A DNA stretch of 48,728 nucleotides, from positions 1 to 48,728 of the forward strand of contig JASBUW010000017.1 in NCBI GenBank assembly GCA_030147755.1, written 5' to 3'. The notes beneath the pieces are model-generated. The model was not told the origin of the DNA. It did no database searches and saw only the letters and a list, made by a program, of their open reading frames with translations. The position numbers and the translations under genes are program-made. The stretch is from Parachlamydiaceae bacterium. GTDB taxonomy: Bacteria; Chlamydiota; Chlamydiia; Chlamydiales; Parachlamydiaceae. Shown in pieces: positions 6,869-16,527 of the stretch (its first letter is position 1; each line of letters begins with the position of its first letter).

Positions 6869-9460
6869 TTATGCCGGTGTTTGTGTAGACTGTGCTAATT
6901 TCATCATCGATCGGTTCGATTCTGAATAAAGCCTTGCTACATCTGTTTGGAGAGATTGTGTCCAATCTGATGAAAGATCAATATTTGACATCATCTGTTG
7001 TAATAATTGAATCAACGCTTGAATGGTTTGCTGTTCTTTTTCTAATTCAGCTGTCGCTCTTAAAAGTTTAGAGAGTTCAACTGCTTGCGCTGCACTAATT
7101 GAACTACTTACCACGCGTGAAACAGGAGCAGAAGCTTCTAATAATTTGAGAACTTTGGCATACAGCTCTAAACTTAGAAAACCTTCTGTTATATCTTTTA
7201 AAGATTGATACATATCGGCTGGTAAAGCTTTCACATTTTTTGTAAACTCTGTCATCATGTTTTGAATAGAAGTGATGGGATCTAATTGCGTCAAAGCTGT
7301 TTTAAATGAATCTAAAAGTGTTCTAATATTAGTCATTGCGTTATTGAAAGCTTCTTGAAGCGCTGTTGCAGCTATTTTAGCGTTCTCAATAGCTGCGTCT
7401 TTAGCTTTACCCACTGCTTCGGCCGCTTGTTCCAGATAAGTTAACAATTTTTGAGCGGCTTCTTTAGCTTGGTTTAAACTGCTTAATACAGCTCCTTTAA
7501 TGTCATTTAAACCGGGTAAACTCGCTAAACTTAATTCGGTCAATTTTTTTGACATCTCTTGGATAGTTTTCAATAAACCATCTGCCATTTGCTTAGCTGT
7601 ATCGATAAATCCATCTTTAAGACTAAGGACGAGGTCTTTAACTTTATTTGCGAGATCTTTGACTGTTTCTAACATGCCTTGCAAGGATTCTTTCACTGAA
7701 TCTGTAAAGGATTTCTCACTAGCATTTGCTTTTCCTAAAGCACCAGCGACAGCCATGGTTAAAACCATTTGAAGGAGCATAGAAGTGATTTGAGCCGCTC
7801 TAACGGCTTCTTCACTTGCCCCTGCCGCTTTCATTGTGTTGGCTACTAATTCGGGCACCACGTTACTTGCCGTAATGACGATGGTCATAATATTAATGGA
7901 AAGCTGTTTAATGACTTCCAACATGATTTGTTTCACAATTTGAGCAGTCGTTTGGGCAGCTGCGGCAGCAGCAGCAGGTAAAGCAGCAACGGCAATCACA
8001 GCTAAGACCATGACAGCGGCGGCAATGATGGCAAATTTAACCAAGGATTGCATCCATTCCGGACTCTTGCTCATCATGCTTTTAATCGCTTCTGTGAAAG
8101 CTTGAAAAGCTTTTCCTGTAATTCCTGTAGCACTATCAACAGCAGAATAAGCTGTCATCGCCATTCCTACAGCCACTCCGGCAACGACTAGGCTTAAGCT
8201 TAATCCGAAAGTAAAGACAGCTAATAAAGCCCCGGCAATGGTCGCAACAGCAGAAATAATAGGCCCCACAATCTTCATGACAAAAGAGAACTTGCTCATT
8301 CTCTCCTGTTTTGCAATCATTTTTCTATTCTCTGCACGCGTATCATCGAGATTGGCAATGCGATCTTCCGATACTTCTTGTTTATATTCTTTTAAGTTTC
8401 TATTTCCCTCTAGATCAATTGTACGTCCTTTTTGTAAGACCTCTTGTAATTCAGTAATGACTTTAGCTAACTCGGTGACCATATTCTTGGCTGCAGGACG
8501 ACGCACATCATTGGAAGCTAAGCTGTCAAAGAACTTCATCGCAGCTGCTTGTAAATCCTGCACCATTTGTATCGTGTTGTTGACAACTTCTTCCGCACGC
8601 GCTTTAGCAACTGTTTGTGGATTCACAATATTGAGATTAATGGGTCTCCACATGTCTGCATCTTTTGTTTCCACCACCCAATTGGTAGATAATCCAAATG
8701 TTTTTTGTGTATTCGCTTTAGCTGCTAAGTTAATCGCCATATAAGCATCTATCACACGTTGAGGCGTCGTCTCTGTATTGATTTTATGGGTGTTGATGAT
8801 TTCGTTTAGAAGAGCAATTTCTTCCTCGGTAAAAGGAGGATCTTCAAGCGTGAGGTCTTCTTGTACATACTCTTGTACTTTTTGATGATAATACTGGTTA
8901 ATTTCTTGTTGCTTGGCTTCATCATAAGGAGGAGCCAGGGAAGGTGTCCAGTCCTCTGCTTTAGGAGATTGAGGTGTCCAATTTTCAGGAAGATTAGCCG
9001 CTTGACGGGTGGCTTCTAGACTTTGTTTCCACAGAGATTTGGCTTTTTCGGCTTGTTTAGGATCTTGAATAGGAAGAGGAGAATCCGATAAAAGCGCTTC
9101 AAACAGAGCTTCATCCATGGGAATTCCCGCTTCTTCAAAAGTTGTAGCGACTTTAGTTTTAAAGTAATCTTGTACAATTTTTTGTTCAGTTTTGCCGTAA
9201 GGGGGAGTATCAGGCAGATCTTTTTTAGGGGGAGGCAAGCCGGGAGATTCTACCGGCGCTGTATAGTCAGTATCAGAGGTTGAGAATGTTTGAGTAGGAA
9301 TTTCAATATTACTCATCGTGTCTGTTAATTCATAGACTTGTTCATCTGGGCTGAGCGTGATTTCGGCTAATGCGTCTGGGGGTGTTGTTTCCGTTGAACC
9401 GGGAATGAAGTTGACATTTGAAAAACCGCTTTGGGAATCTATTTTACTCGTAGAATCCAT
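6869..9460 (-). CDS. copB: CopB-like T3SS pore-forming translocator (SctE)
   Basis: This 863-aa protein has a long acidic, Pro-rich N-terminal third. A very hydrophobic hairpin region follows at about 391-435 (ISAVATIAGALLAVFTFGLS, VVAGVAVGMAM) and 472-505 (AIIAAAVMVLAVIAVAALPA). Another hydrophobic helix is near 556-575, then long Ala-rich coiled-coil segments. This is the YopB/IpaB/CopB layout, in which two membrane helices insert into the host membrane. It is much longer than the roughly 490-aa Chlamydiaceae CopB, the extra length lying mainly in the N-terminal third and the C-terminal helices. It is sandwiched between two SycD chaperones. The Shine-Dalgarno GAGGTC precedes the ATG. Confidence 0.85.
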   Translation of the reverse strand: MDSTSKIDSQSGFSNVNFIPGSTETTPPDALAEITLSPDEQVYELTDTMSNIEIPTQTFSTSDTDYTAPVESPGLPPPKKDLPDTPPYGKTEQKIVQDYFKTKVATTFEEAGIPMDEALFEALLSDSPLPIQDPKQAEKAKSLWKQSLEATRQAANLPENWTPQSPKAEDWTPSLAPPYDEAKQQEINQYYHQKVQEYVQEDLTLEDPPFTEEEIALLNEIINTHKINTETTPQRVIDAYMAINLAAKANTQKTFGLSTNWVVETKDADMWRPINLNIVNPQTVAKARAEEVVNNTIQMVQDLQAAAMKFFDSLASNDVRRPAAKNMVTELAKVITELQEVLQKGRTIDLEGNRNLKEYKQEVSEDRIANLDDTRAENRKMIAKQERMSKFSFVMKIVGPIISAVATIAGALLAVFTFGLSLSLVVAGVAVGMAMTAYSAVDSATGITGKAFQAFTEAIKSMMSKSPEWMQSLVKFAIIAAAVMVLAVIAVAALPAAAAAAAQTTAQIVKQIMLEVIKQLSINIMTIVITASNVVPELVANTMKAAGASEEAVRAAQITSMLLQMVLTMAVAGALGKANASEKSFTDSVKESLQGMLETVKDLANKVKDLVLSLKDGFIDTAKQMADGLLKTIQEMSKKLTELSLASLPGLNDIKGAVLSSLNQAKEAAQKLLTYLEQAAEAVGKAKDAAIENAKIAATALQEAFNNAMTNIRTLLDSFKTALTQLDPITSIQNMMTEFTKNVKALPADMYQSLKDITEGFLSLELYAKVLKLLEASAPVSRVVSSSISAAQAVELSKLLRATAELEKEQQTIQALIQLLQQMMSNIDLSSDWTQSLQTDVARLYSESNRSMMKLAQSTQTPA

Positions 9461-9505
9461 AAGGTATGACCTCTTTAATTAAAATTTGACATGTCCACCT
9501 TGTTT

Positions 9506-10081
9506 TTAAGGGGATTCTTCTTCTGTAAGACCTTCATCCGGATGAGAGGTGACATGTTTTTTTAAACTTTCTAAGCTCAGCAGAGCTCGTTCTTTCATCT
9601 TTGCATATTCAGGTTTATCGACTGCGCGGCTCACCGCCATTTCTAAACAGATCATGGCTGATAGATAATCTTTCATTTGAATAAAGCAATCAGAGGAATG
9701 GTAATAAGGAATGGGATTTTGCGGATCTAGAGCACTACACATCGTGTAGGTTTGAATGGCATTCTGATATTCTTTCAGCATGTGAAAACAAGCAGCTAAA
9801 CCTAGCAAATATTTAGGTTCCATGACATTCATCATGATTAAAATGCGAAAGAGGTGGGCAGCTTCTACATATTTTCCGGTATTATATAAACGGTAAGCTT
9901 GCGCATACACACTCTCTAACACATTACTATTGACTCCCAGCGCATCTTTAGGCGTGATATCTTGTTTAAACATTTTGTGAGAAACTTCGCCAAATGCTTG
10001 GGCAAATTGTTCGCGTTGGTTATGGCCTGAGCTCAAAGCCTCTTTTTTCATTTGTTCTTTAGTTCCACGAGAACCCTTCAT
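9506..10081 (-). CDS. LcrH/SycD-type class II T3SS chaperone (first copy)
   Basis: This 191-aa protein has three TPRs: VYAQAYRLYNTGKYVEAAHL, YLLGLAACFHMLKEYQNAIQ and YYHSSDCFIQMKDYLSAMIC. The concave TPR groove of this family binds the chaperone-binding segment of YopB/YopD-type translocators. A strong Shine-Dalgarno (AGGAGGA) precedes ATG. It lies 45 bp upstream of the CopB-like gene and is paralogous to the chaperone just downstream of it. In C. trachomatis, Scc2 (CT576) sits at the matching place in the CT576-CT579 operon. Which of the two paralogues is the true Scc2 orthologue cannot be told by eye. Confidence 0.9.
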   Translation of the reverse strand: MKGSRGTKEQMKKEALSSGHNQREQFAQAFGEVSHKMFKQDITPKDALGVNSNVLESVYAQAYRLYNTGKYVEAAHLFRILIMMNVMEPKYLLGLAACFHMLKEYQNAIQTYTMCSALDPQNPIPYYHSSDCFIQMKDYLSAMICLEMAVSRAVDKPEYAKMKERALLSLESLKKHVTSHPDEGLTEEESP

Positions 10082-10160
10082 AGTGTCCTCCTTTCTGTTA
10101 ATTTAAAAAAGTTTGCTAATTAATCTGTAAAGCTTATGAGTTCAGTCTAACCTATTCAAT

Positions 10161-10766
10161 TTAAGTGCCTTTTATTGCGTTTATTAAGCGAAGAAGTGCT
10201 TGATCTACCGTATTCCAAGAGGCTGCAAATTCAGTTAAAGAGTTTGTAACGTTTTGAGTATTAGTAGCATAAGATTGAGATAGTTTGATGGAGTCTTCTA
10301 TTTCTCCTTTCTTGATTTGTAGGTTTTCGCGCAAAGTACTCAAAAACTGCATAAAATCATTTCTTTCCGCTTTAGCTTCGTCAGTGTCGTCTCCCAAGCG
10401 ACCGGGTGAACCTTTGGTAGGCATGACAATTTGAGCTAGTTTCTCATTCTCAGCCTTCACTCTTTCTGTTTGACCTTGGATAAGAACAGTCTGTGCTACA
10501 CCGTACTCTTGTAATAGATCGATGAGGCTAATAATAAGGGCATATATTTTACTCCTTATTTCGTTTTCATTTCTTGAAAGAGGAGAAGAGCGAGGAGCAA
10601 TGTCGAAAGAGTACTCATTTTGTGCTTCTTGGGCAGCCTCCTCTAATTTAGCATCCGCTTGACCTTTTCCAAGACGCACCGCATTATTTTGGTCAGTCGT
10701 ATCCTTTACAGGAGTATCTAAGTTAATTGGAGATGACCTACTAAGGGAAGAAGAAGGATCAATCAT
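10161..10766 (-). CDS. Unrecognised small helical T3SS-operon protein, possible secreted component
   Basis: This 201-aa protein has a disordered Ser/Pro/Asp-rich N-terminus (MIDPSSSLSRSSPIN). A long helix follows at about 68-112 (IYALIISLIDLLQEYGVAQT), then a loop, a second long helix (about 135-165) and a short amphipathic C-terminal helix (ALLRLINAIKG). Two long helices joined by a loop plus a short C-terminal amphipathic helix is the general build of T3SS filament, tip or needle proteins, but no family signature is visible. It is expressed just upstream of SycD and CopB. A tip or filament protein is speculation; a helper of the 531-aa neighbour is the alternative. Confidence 0.5.
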   Translation of the reverse strand: MIDPSSSLSRSSPINLDTPVKDTTDQNNAVRLGKGQADAKLEEAAQEAQNEYSFDIAPRSSPLSRNENEIRSKIYALIISLIDLLQEYGVAQTVLIQGQTERVKAENEKLAQIVMPTKGSPGRLGDDTDEAKAERNDFMQFLSTLRENLQIKKGEIEDSIKLSQSYATNTQNVTNSLTEFAASWNTVDQALLRLINAIKGT

Positions 10767-10838
10767 AGTTTTTCCTTATTTTATAATCTTAAGATTTTTA
10801 TTTATTTTAACTGTTAAGTCTTAGCAATAAATGTGCCA

Positions 10839-12434
10839 TTAACGCCATCCTTGGATCATCGTCTTAAGCATTTTAAATAAGGTTTCGATACCGGTTGTTG
10901 CATATTGCGTCATAGCTTGAACCTTTTGATTTTGCTCTTTTACCTCATTACTGAGACTGTTGGTTTTATTCTCCATTGCACCACCTGCTTGCTGAAGATA
11001 TTCGCTAAACTTACCATCCGGGTCTTTATTGATTAGGTAAGACGCTGCTCGCATATAGTCTTCTGCTGTCAAATTGGCTACATCTTCCGGATTTTTACCT
11101 ATGCCTGTGTGGGCTCCTTTAAGCATGGTTAAAACTTTTTCTAAAGGATTAATAATATCATCAGGAGGAGGATCCATCGCTTTAAGTTGTTCAAGAACAC
11201 TTAGGAGATCCGGATTTTCCGGATCCTTAGTACCAAAGAGAGCTTCATATAATTTTTTGAATTCTTCACCTGAAACAGCATTCACTTCCAATTGAAGAGC
11301 GGTGACTTGTTCGACGTACTTTGTGTACATGACTTCTAATGCTTCACGCATAGCAGAGACAGATTTACTTGGATCTTCTTCATCATTAAAGACATATTGT
11401 TTAATAAATTCGGCTGTTTTCGTGTAATTTTTGGCTACATCGCTTAAGGTAGGAGGAGGCACTTCACCTTTGCGACGTTCTAATTCTGCGAGGATCTCCG
11501 CTTGCTCTTGTCTATAAATCGATTCAAATATTTGTTCGAAATCTGGGTCGTCCATGATCTCAGGCTTGCCAGTTTTCTGATCTATAACTATTTTGCCATT
11601 TTCATATTTATACACCGGAAATTTATCTCCATTCGCGAGCACAATATATTCGATGCCATCTGTACCCTTAATCGTCTCTACTTCAACATCCGCGTCTTTA
11701 AACGCTTTATAGATGGCATCAAATGCTTTTTGGTCATCAAAAGGAAAATCGTCCATTGATTCAGGAGGATTATGCAGATCGTTTTGGCGATTTACTTTTG
11801 CTTTGTTGAGCATGTTATTGATAGCATCGGTAACCTTAGCGAGCAGCTCCTCAATGTTTCCAAAGTCTTTACTCAAATTTTCAAATATCGCTAGGCTAGC
11901 ATTTAGGGCTCCAAAAGCAACAAGTGCGTATAAGGCTTCCAGACTGTTAAGAGAAAGACGTTTAGTGGTTGCAAGATTAGCGTTAATGTCGTTTGCTTTA
12001 GGGCTTACCTCTTCCTGCCAGGCTTTAAAGGCGTCCTCAGCGCTCATCGTTCCATCTGTAGCTTGGTATCCGCTACCTGTAAAACCTTTAGCTGCAAGTG
12101 ATTTGAGGAGATTGTCTGCTAAATCAAACATGTCTCTTGTCATCCGAGCATTAGGATTATTAGGATCGTCCAGCATCTTTTCTAGATCGCGGATGATTTG
12201 AGTGAGTTTCTTCAAATCTAATCGTTCAATACTGTCTAATCCTAGTGATGTTAAAATTTCATTAATCCAGGTTTCATAGGCTTCAAACGTCTCTTTGCTT
12301 GTTTCGTTAGAGAAATGGTCAGGTTTTTTTCTTGGTCCTTTTTTTTCTGTTTTTTGTGCTGCTTGATTATCGACCTCAGTAAATGTATAGTATGTTGGAT
12401 CTGTATTTGTATTATTATTAATTGAATCTACCAT
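10839..12434 (-). CDS. Unrecognised 531-aa T3SS-operon protein
   Basis: The N-terminus is Asn/Thr-rich (MVDSINNNTNTDPTYY), as in many T3SS substrates. A hydrophobic helix lies near 168-190 (LNSLEALYALVAFGALNAS), followed by long charged helices. The C-terminus (TLFKMLKTMIQGWR) is amphipathic and resembles in style the end of the 201-aa neighbour. No enzymatic motif is seen. It lies second in the block, between the 926-aa and 201-aa genes, each with its own short AT-rich spacer. It may be a secreted translocon accessory or effector; the family is not recognised. Confidence 0.5.
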   Translation of the reverse strand: MVDSINNNTNTDPTYYTFTEVDNQAAQKTEKKGPRKKPDHFSNETSKETFEAYETWINEILTSLGLDSIERLDLKKLTQIIRDLEKMLDDPNNPNARMTRDMFDLADNLLKSLAAKGFTGSGYQATDGTMSAEDAFKAWQEEVSPKANDINANLATTKRLSLNSLEALYALVAFGALNASLAIFENLSKDFGNIEELLAKVTDAINNMLNKAKVNRQNDLHNPPESMDDFPFDDQKAFDAIYKAFKDADVEVETIKGTDGIEYIVLANGDKFPVYKYENGKIVIDQKTGKPEIMDDPDFEQIFESIYRQEQAEILAELERRKGEVPPPTLSDVAKNYTKTAEFIKQYVFNDEEDPSKSVSAMREALEVMYTKYVEQVTALQLEVNAVSGEEFKKLYEALFGTKDPENPDLLSVLEQLKAMDPPPDDIINPLEKVLTMLKGAHTGIGKNPEDVANLTAEDYMRAASYLINKDPDGKFSEYLQQAGGAMENKTNSLSNEVKEQNQKVQAMTQYATTGIETLFKMLKTMIQGWR

Positions 12435-12526
12435 TTTAATTACCTTTAGTTGTAGTTTGTTGTGTTTAACAACTCTCTATATACTATTTTATAACAAACT
12501 ATTTTAACTTACAAACTATTTAATTA

Positions 12527-15307
12527 TTAAACCATTATACTCATGGGGTTTTTCCAATTATCATCGTTTTTACCCATAATCCCTGTGCTTGCACTGTAAA
12601 GGAAGCGATAAGCGGGATCCATCATGCGTTGGAATAAAGCATTTCCATCATAGGTATGTTTAAAGGTCGCTTTAAAGGCTGTTGTTAATTCATCCGTACG
12701 GACTCGATGGGATTCAAGCGTACTGTGGTAGGTTTGGAGATGAGTCACTTGGCGACGGGTCACATTGGGTAAAGAATAAATAAATGTCGCTTCAGCTTTA
12801 GCAGCTGCAGTGGGGTTAAGATTGAGCGTATTTAAGACTTCTTCGTTCACTTTGCTAGCAACTACTGCGCCTAATTGAGGAGTCAAAAGAGTCAGAATAC
12901 GTGTTTCGACGATCGCTCTTAATGTTTCGATAGGCAATAGCAGAGGTTCTTGTATAGGAGAAGGACTTGGGGCAGTCGATTCTTGTGCAGAAGTGGTTAA
13001 AAGAGCTTCTGAACGGGGTTTTTCTGGGTTTACAACATCTGTGTCTACAACATGTGTGTTTGCATCATTTGTGCCAGGAAGTGCTTGTTTTTCATTTTCT
13101 GTGGGGGAAGAGGTTTGTAAAAGAGAGACGGAGAGGGAAGGAGGAAAAGGAGGAAGGAGGATCGCTTGACTGGCAAGTTCTTGTGTTTTTTGTTCAGGTA
13201 ACCCGAGCTCTTGTAACTGGTTATTTAAAGCAGAGCGAAAGAGATTAGTTGAGGGATAAGGACCCGCATTCAAAGTAGATTGAACAGCTTGTTGACTGAT
13301 TTCCGTGGCTTCTTTTAAGGGATAACGATCTAACACAAGCGCCGCTTTTAAGGAGTTAATCAGTAAAGGAGACTGAATAGAGGAAGCGGAAACAGTGGTG
13401 GCTTGTGGTGCAGATAAAACGGGTTCTAGCTCAACACCTAGTTGCGCTAAAAAGCGTGCTTCTTCGGGAGCATAACCCTCGGCTAGGAACTGCTGTTCGA
13501 ATTGTTGCGTGAGTTGAAGGGTTTCTTGTTTTTTTTCTTGTTGAAGCTCAACGATAAGTGTTTTAGCTTCGACAGGAAGTAAAGGAGCCAAAAGCTGAAT
13601 AGAAAGTCCGGGTAAACCCAGGTTGATTTCCATCATCTTAGTCGCCATTAATAAAAGACTCACATTCAGGGCGCCTTCTAATTCCTTTTTACCTGCTGGG
13701 CTTAGGGAGGATAGTTCCGGTGTCGATTCTATAAAGGTTTCCAACGCTTGAGCGACTAAACCTTGTTCGGTCTCTTCCTGAATACGATTAGCAAATGAAG
13801 TCGCAAATAAGAGGGCAAAAACAGGACTATTAGTAGGCAAGGTGGCTAACAGTTCATTTTCTTTTAAAGGAACGAGAGAAGGGAATAAAGCTTGCAAGCT
13901 TGTTTGACTGATTAAGCCTATGGCTAAAACAACTAATTGATCAGCTAAGGGTTGCGCTTCTTGCTCACTTAACTTGAGTTGATCTTGCAAAGTGCGTTGA
14001 AGAGTCGTTTTCATCAACATATCTTGTAACTGCGGCTTGTTTAATCCCAATGCATCCAGAATCGACTTCTCTTCTATCATGTGCGAAGGATCATAAACCT
14101 GCGGGGTCATGAACTCGATAAATTGACGTAAAAGAACTTTATCGTTCATTAAAGGTTCCGGTGTGGCCGCATTGAGGGAGCGAGAGGATTCCATCACGAT
14201 TAAATAATTCCAATAACTCATTTGTGTAGTGAGCTCTTGGTCAAGCGCGCCGATATTGCGCGTGTATAACTGGTCATAGATTTCAGAATAAATGTCCCCT
14301 TGATCCATATCAAAAGATTCAGAACCTAGTTCGGTGAGGGAAGGCGGCCCCTTGTCTGCTAAGGTGCCGGCATAGCCGGGAAGACCTGGAATATTCACAT
14401 CAGCTGGTGCTTTGCTAATGGTGGAAGGTGCGCCGATAGAGTTGGCATAATTAGATAAATCACGTAGGTCAGCTTCTTTTAAGAAAGGCACAGAAAAATC
14501 ATTTTCAGCTAAGAAGTTTTGAAGATTATATTTATTAATAAGATTCTGAACAATTTGATTATATTCTTTTACTTTTTGATTATAAGTCTCAGTGGCAGCA
14601 TTATAATTTTTTAAATCTTGCGAACGATCTTTCCAATAATCATTAAAATCGTCTACAGCTTCTTGATAATCTTCTGTTAAGTCATTAAAGTCATCTTCCG
14701 CGTCTTCCGGGACAGAAAATGTTCCATTTCCTTTATCGACGACACCGATTTCTTTTAACTTCTCGAGATATTTTTCTCGGGCTTCTACTAACTCTTGATA
14801 CGCTTCTTTTTCGTCCCCGTTGCCATCATTCACATCTTCTATTAAATCACGCTGCTGCTTAAACAGTTTTTCCATCGCGTCTAATTGCTTTTTTAGCTCT
14901 TCGGCGGCAGCTTTTGCCTCAGCTTTCGCGTCTCTCATTCCATTTAAACGCTTGTCGAGTAAATCTGAGACCTTTTTAGCTTGTAAACTGGCGATTCCTG
15001 CTCCTCTAATGCGTGTCTGTTGATCTGTCACATTCGAGACAAACAAATATTGTTCAAAGCCTGCTATCGCCTCTAACAAAGCTTTATAAAAATTGCCTGA
15101 GGAACGCGGCCGCGCAAGTTGTGGGAAACTAAAATCAATCGTACTGGATGATTGCGCAGTGTTTTCTCCTACAACGGCAGCTGAAGAGAGAGAATCGCTT
15201 ACTTTTGTTTGTGCTTGATTCACTTGAGTCTGGGTAGAAGAAACAGCAGCTCCAGAAGCAGGATCTACAGGAAGAGAGGAATCGCGAGAAATTGTCAAAT
15301 CTGACAT
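12527..15307 (-). CDS. Unrecognised 926-aa protein heading the T3SS translocator block
   Basis: The N-terminus is Ser/Thr/Gln-rich (to about residue 60). A charged coiled coil lies at about 100-265 (KAEAKAAAEELKKQLDAMEK and following). A long Leu/Gln/Pro-rich helical body carries many LxxLL-like segments, and a basic C-terminal domain ends in NPMSIMV. No catalytic motif or clear membrane span is visible. It is the first gene of the minus-strand block and has the Shine-Dalgarno AAGGAGA. Size, disordered N-terminus and position suggest a large T3SS-secreted protein; a needle-length ruler is an alternative given the coiled coil. Neither can be established by eye. Confidence 0.5.
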   Translation of the reverse strand: MSDLTISRDSSLPVDPASGAAVSSTQTQVNQAQTKVSDSLSSAAVVGENTAQSSSTIDFSFPQLARPRSSGNFYKALLEAIAGFEQYLFVSNVTDQQTRIRGAGIASLQAKKVSDLLDKRLNGMRDAKAEAKAAAEELKKQLDAMEKLFKQQRDLIEDVNDGNGDEKEAYQELVEAREKYLEKLKEIGVVDKGNGTFSVPEDAEDDFNDLTEDYQEAVDDFNDYWKDRSQDLKNYNAATETYNQKVKEYNQIVQNLINKYNLQNFLAENDFSVPFLKEADLRDLSNYANSIGAPSTISKAPADVNIPGLPGYAGTLADKGPPSLTELGSESFDMDQGDIYSEIYDQLYTRNIGALDQELTTQMSYWNYLIVMESSRSLNAATPEPLMNDKVLLRQFIEFMTPQVYDPSHMIEEKSILDALGLNKPQLQDMLMKTTLQRTLQDQLKLSEQEAQPLADQLVVLAIGLISQTSLQALFPSLVPLKENELLATLPTNSPVFALLFATSFANRIQEETEQGLVAQALETFIESTPELSSLSPAGKKELEGALNVSLLLMATKMMEINLGLPGLSIQLLAPLLPVEAKTLIVELQQEKKQETLQLTQQFEQQFLAEGYAPEEARFLAQLGVELEPVLSAPQATTVSASSIQSPLLINSLKAALVLDRYPLKEATEISQQAVQSTLNAGPYPSTNLFRSALNNQLQELGLPEQKTQELASQAILLPPFPPSLSVSLLQTSSPTENEKQALPGTNDANTHVVDTDVVNPEKPRSEALLTTSAQESTAPSPSPIQEPLLLPIETLRAIVETRILTLLTPQLGAVVASKVNEEVLNTLNLNPTAAAKAEATFIYSLPNVTRRQVTHLQTYHSTLESHRVRTDELTTAFKATFKHTYDGNALFQRMMDPAYRFLYSASTGIMGKNDDNWKNPMSIMV

Positions 15308-15406
15308 AGAATTCTCCTTTTCTATAAATAAACATCTATTTTTTAAAAAATAGAAAAAGATTTATTAATTATCTTAAAATGAGACAATACAAAATCTCCT
15401 AATTTT

Positions 15407-15412
15407 ATTATA
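15407..15412 (-). promoter_or_regulatory. Putative -10 box (TATAAT) of the T3SS translocator block
   Basis: A perfect TATAAT on the minus strand lies about 95 bp upstream of the 926-aa gene, in an otherwise gene-free AT-rich spacer (15308-15451). No good -35 box is visible, so the call rests on the -10 and position. The leader would contain a self-complementary ATTTTTTAAAAAAT. Confidence 0.35.
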
Positions 15413-15451
15413 ACATAGGCTTAGAATTTAATATTACAAAAATTAAAGAGT

Positions 15452-16354
15452 TTAAACAAAAACATGAATTGCCCAGCGCATCCGCTCGACGCGTTGGGCG
15501 GTGGGGATGAGACGTTTTTTGACGAAATGCCACCAAGAAGGATCAATTTCTTTTAATTTGACTTCGAATAAAGCATAGGGGACTAGCGATTGTTTTTGTC
15601 GTTGAATAGAGGCGATTAACAGTTGAATACCCAGACCTGAGCGATGCAAAGAGCGATCGATATAAAGAATAGAGTAACTTATTGTTGCGGGATCTACACG
15701 GTGCGTGACGCTCCAGCCGACCAGTTGTCCATTTTGACGAAGGCCTACACTGGTTTCTAGATCAATTTGAGATTCATTTTGAAAAGGAAATAGATAAGGG
15801 GGAAACATGCCTTGTTGTTCCATGTAATCAAGATGCTTTCTTTCTGCAGGTAAAAGCTCTTTCCATGGAAACAGGTGAAAAGAAGGGGGAAGGGGATAAG
15901 GGCGCTGGAACCACGGAGGATTAAAAATGCGCACATCAAAATGGCAGCGGATGAGATACGTATAAGGAGGAAGCCAGCCTTGGGAGGCCGCAATCTTTTC
16001 TAAAGCGGGCGCATAAGGCGCTTTGCGTTCATATTCAATTCCGAGGGCTTGCACCTGTTCTTGTTCGATTAACTCTTTTTGCAAAAAAGCGAAGAGTTGG
16101 GTTCCGATGCCTTGTTGTCGATACTGTTCTTTTACGATAAACGAATAAAGCTGCGAAAAGTGATTATAAGGATAGACTTCAGCTAGAGCAAGACCTACGA
16201 GTTGGTTATCGAGGCGTGCTTCTACAGCGACCCAATAAAAATCAGAAGAAACCAGGGCTAACTGGGGCAAAATCTCAGGTTTGATCAAAGGAACATATTC
16301 AGGAGAGTGAGTGAGGGCAGAAGGGGAAAGAGGTGTGCGTTTGAATGCAAGCAT
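15452..16354 (-). CDS. Protein with two tandem GNAT acetyltransferase domains
   Basis: This 300-aa protein carries two GNAT-like units. The first (about 1-140) has the acetyl-CoA-binding motif A EQYRQQGIGTQLFAFLQ. The second (about 150-300) has a similar DRSLHRSGLGIQLLIASI. The linker contains a Pro/Trp/Phe-rich stretch (NPPWFQRPYPLPPSFH). GNAT enzymes move an acetyl group from acetyl-CoA to amines; the substrate is unknown. It is downstream of clpX but separated from it by a 160-bp inverted repeat, so it is probably a distinct transcript or attenuated read-through. Confidence 0.75.
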   Translation of the reverse strand: MLAFKRTPLSPSALTHSPEYVPLIKPEILPQLALVSSDFYWVAVEARLDNQLVGLALAEVYPYNHFSQLYSFIVKEQYRQQGIGTQLFAFLQKELIEQEQVQALGIEYERKAPYAPALEKIAASQGWLPPYTYLIRCHFDVRIFNPPWFQRPYPLPPSFHLFPWKELLPAERKHLDYMEQQGMFPPYLFPFQNESQIDLETSVGLRQNGQLVGWSVTHRVDPATISYSILYIDRSLHRSGLGIQLLIASIQRQKQSLVPYALFEVKLKEIDPSWWHFVKKRLIPTAQRVERMRWAIHVFV

Positions 16355-16365
16355 AGAGTATTGTG

Positions 16366-16525
16366 TTAAAGGACAAAAACGACAAGCGACTTTAACGACA
16401 GAAATGACCTTAACGACAACGACAAACGACTAAGTGGACAAAATAAAAAAGTCCTTTTTGTCGTTTGTCTTTGTCGTTAAGGTCGTTTCTGTCGTTAAAG
16501 TCGCTTGTCGTTTTTGTCCTTTTAA
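16366..16525. repeat. Intergenic hairpin of 9-bp units, GTCGTT type
   Basis: The left arm (from 16366) repeats ACGAC-type cores with fillers and the right arm (16451-16525) is its complement. Cores on the right arm read GTCGTT spaced mostly 9 bp apart (AAGGTCGTT, TCTGTCGTT), with both ends capped by GTCC/GGAC. It fills the clpX-GNAT spacer. The same sequence family recurs at 32300-32425. Pairing is extensive but imperfect because some units differ in length. Confidence 0.85.
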
Positions 16526-16527
16526 TT

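Noticed and set aside
6852..6965. Longer start of the second SycD chaperone
   Set aside because: It would overlap the end of the CopB-like gene and lacks a ribosome site; the ATG at 6851 has AGGAGG.
15308..15451. Sigma-54 promoter for the T3SS translocator block
   Set aside because: I looked for the TGGCA...TTGC pattern upstream of the T3SS genes, given CtcC in the window, and saw none; only a TATAAT-type -10 is present.
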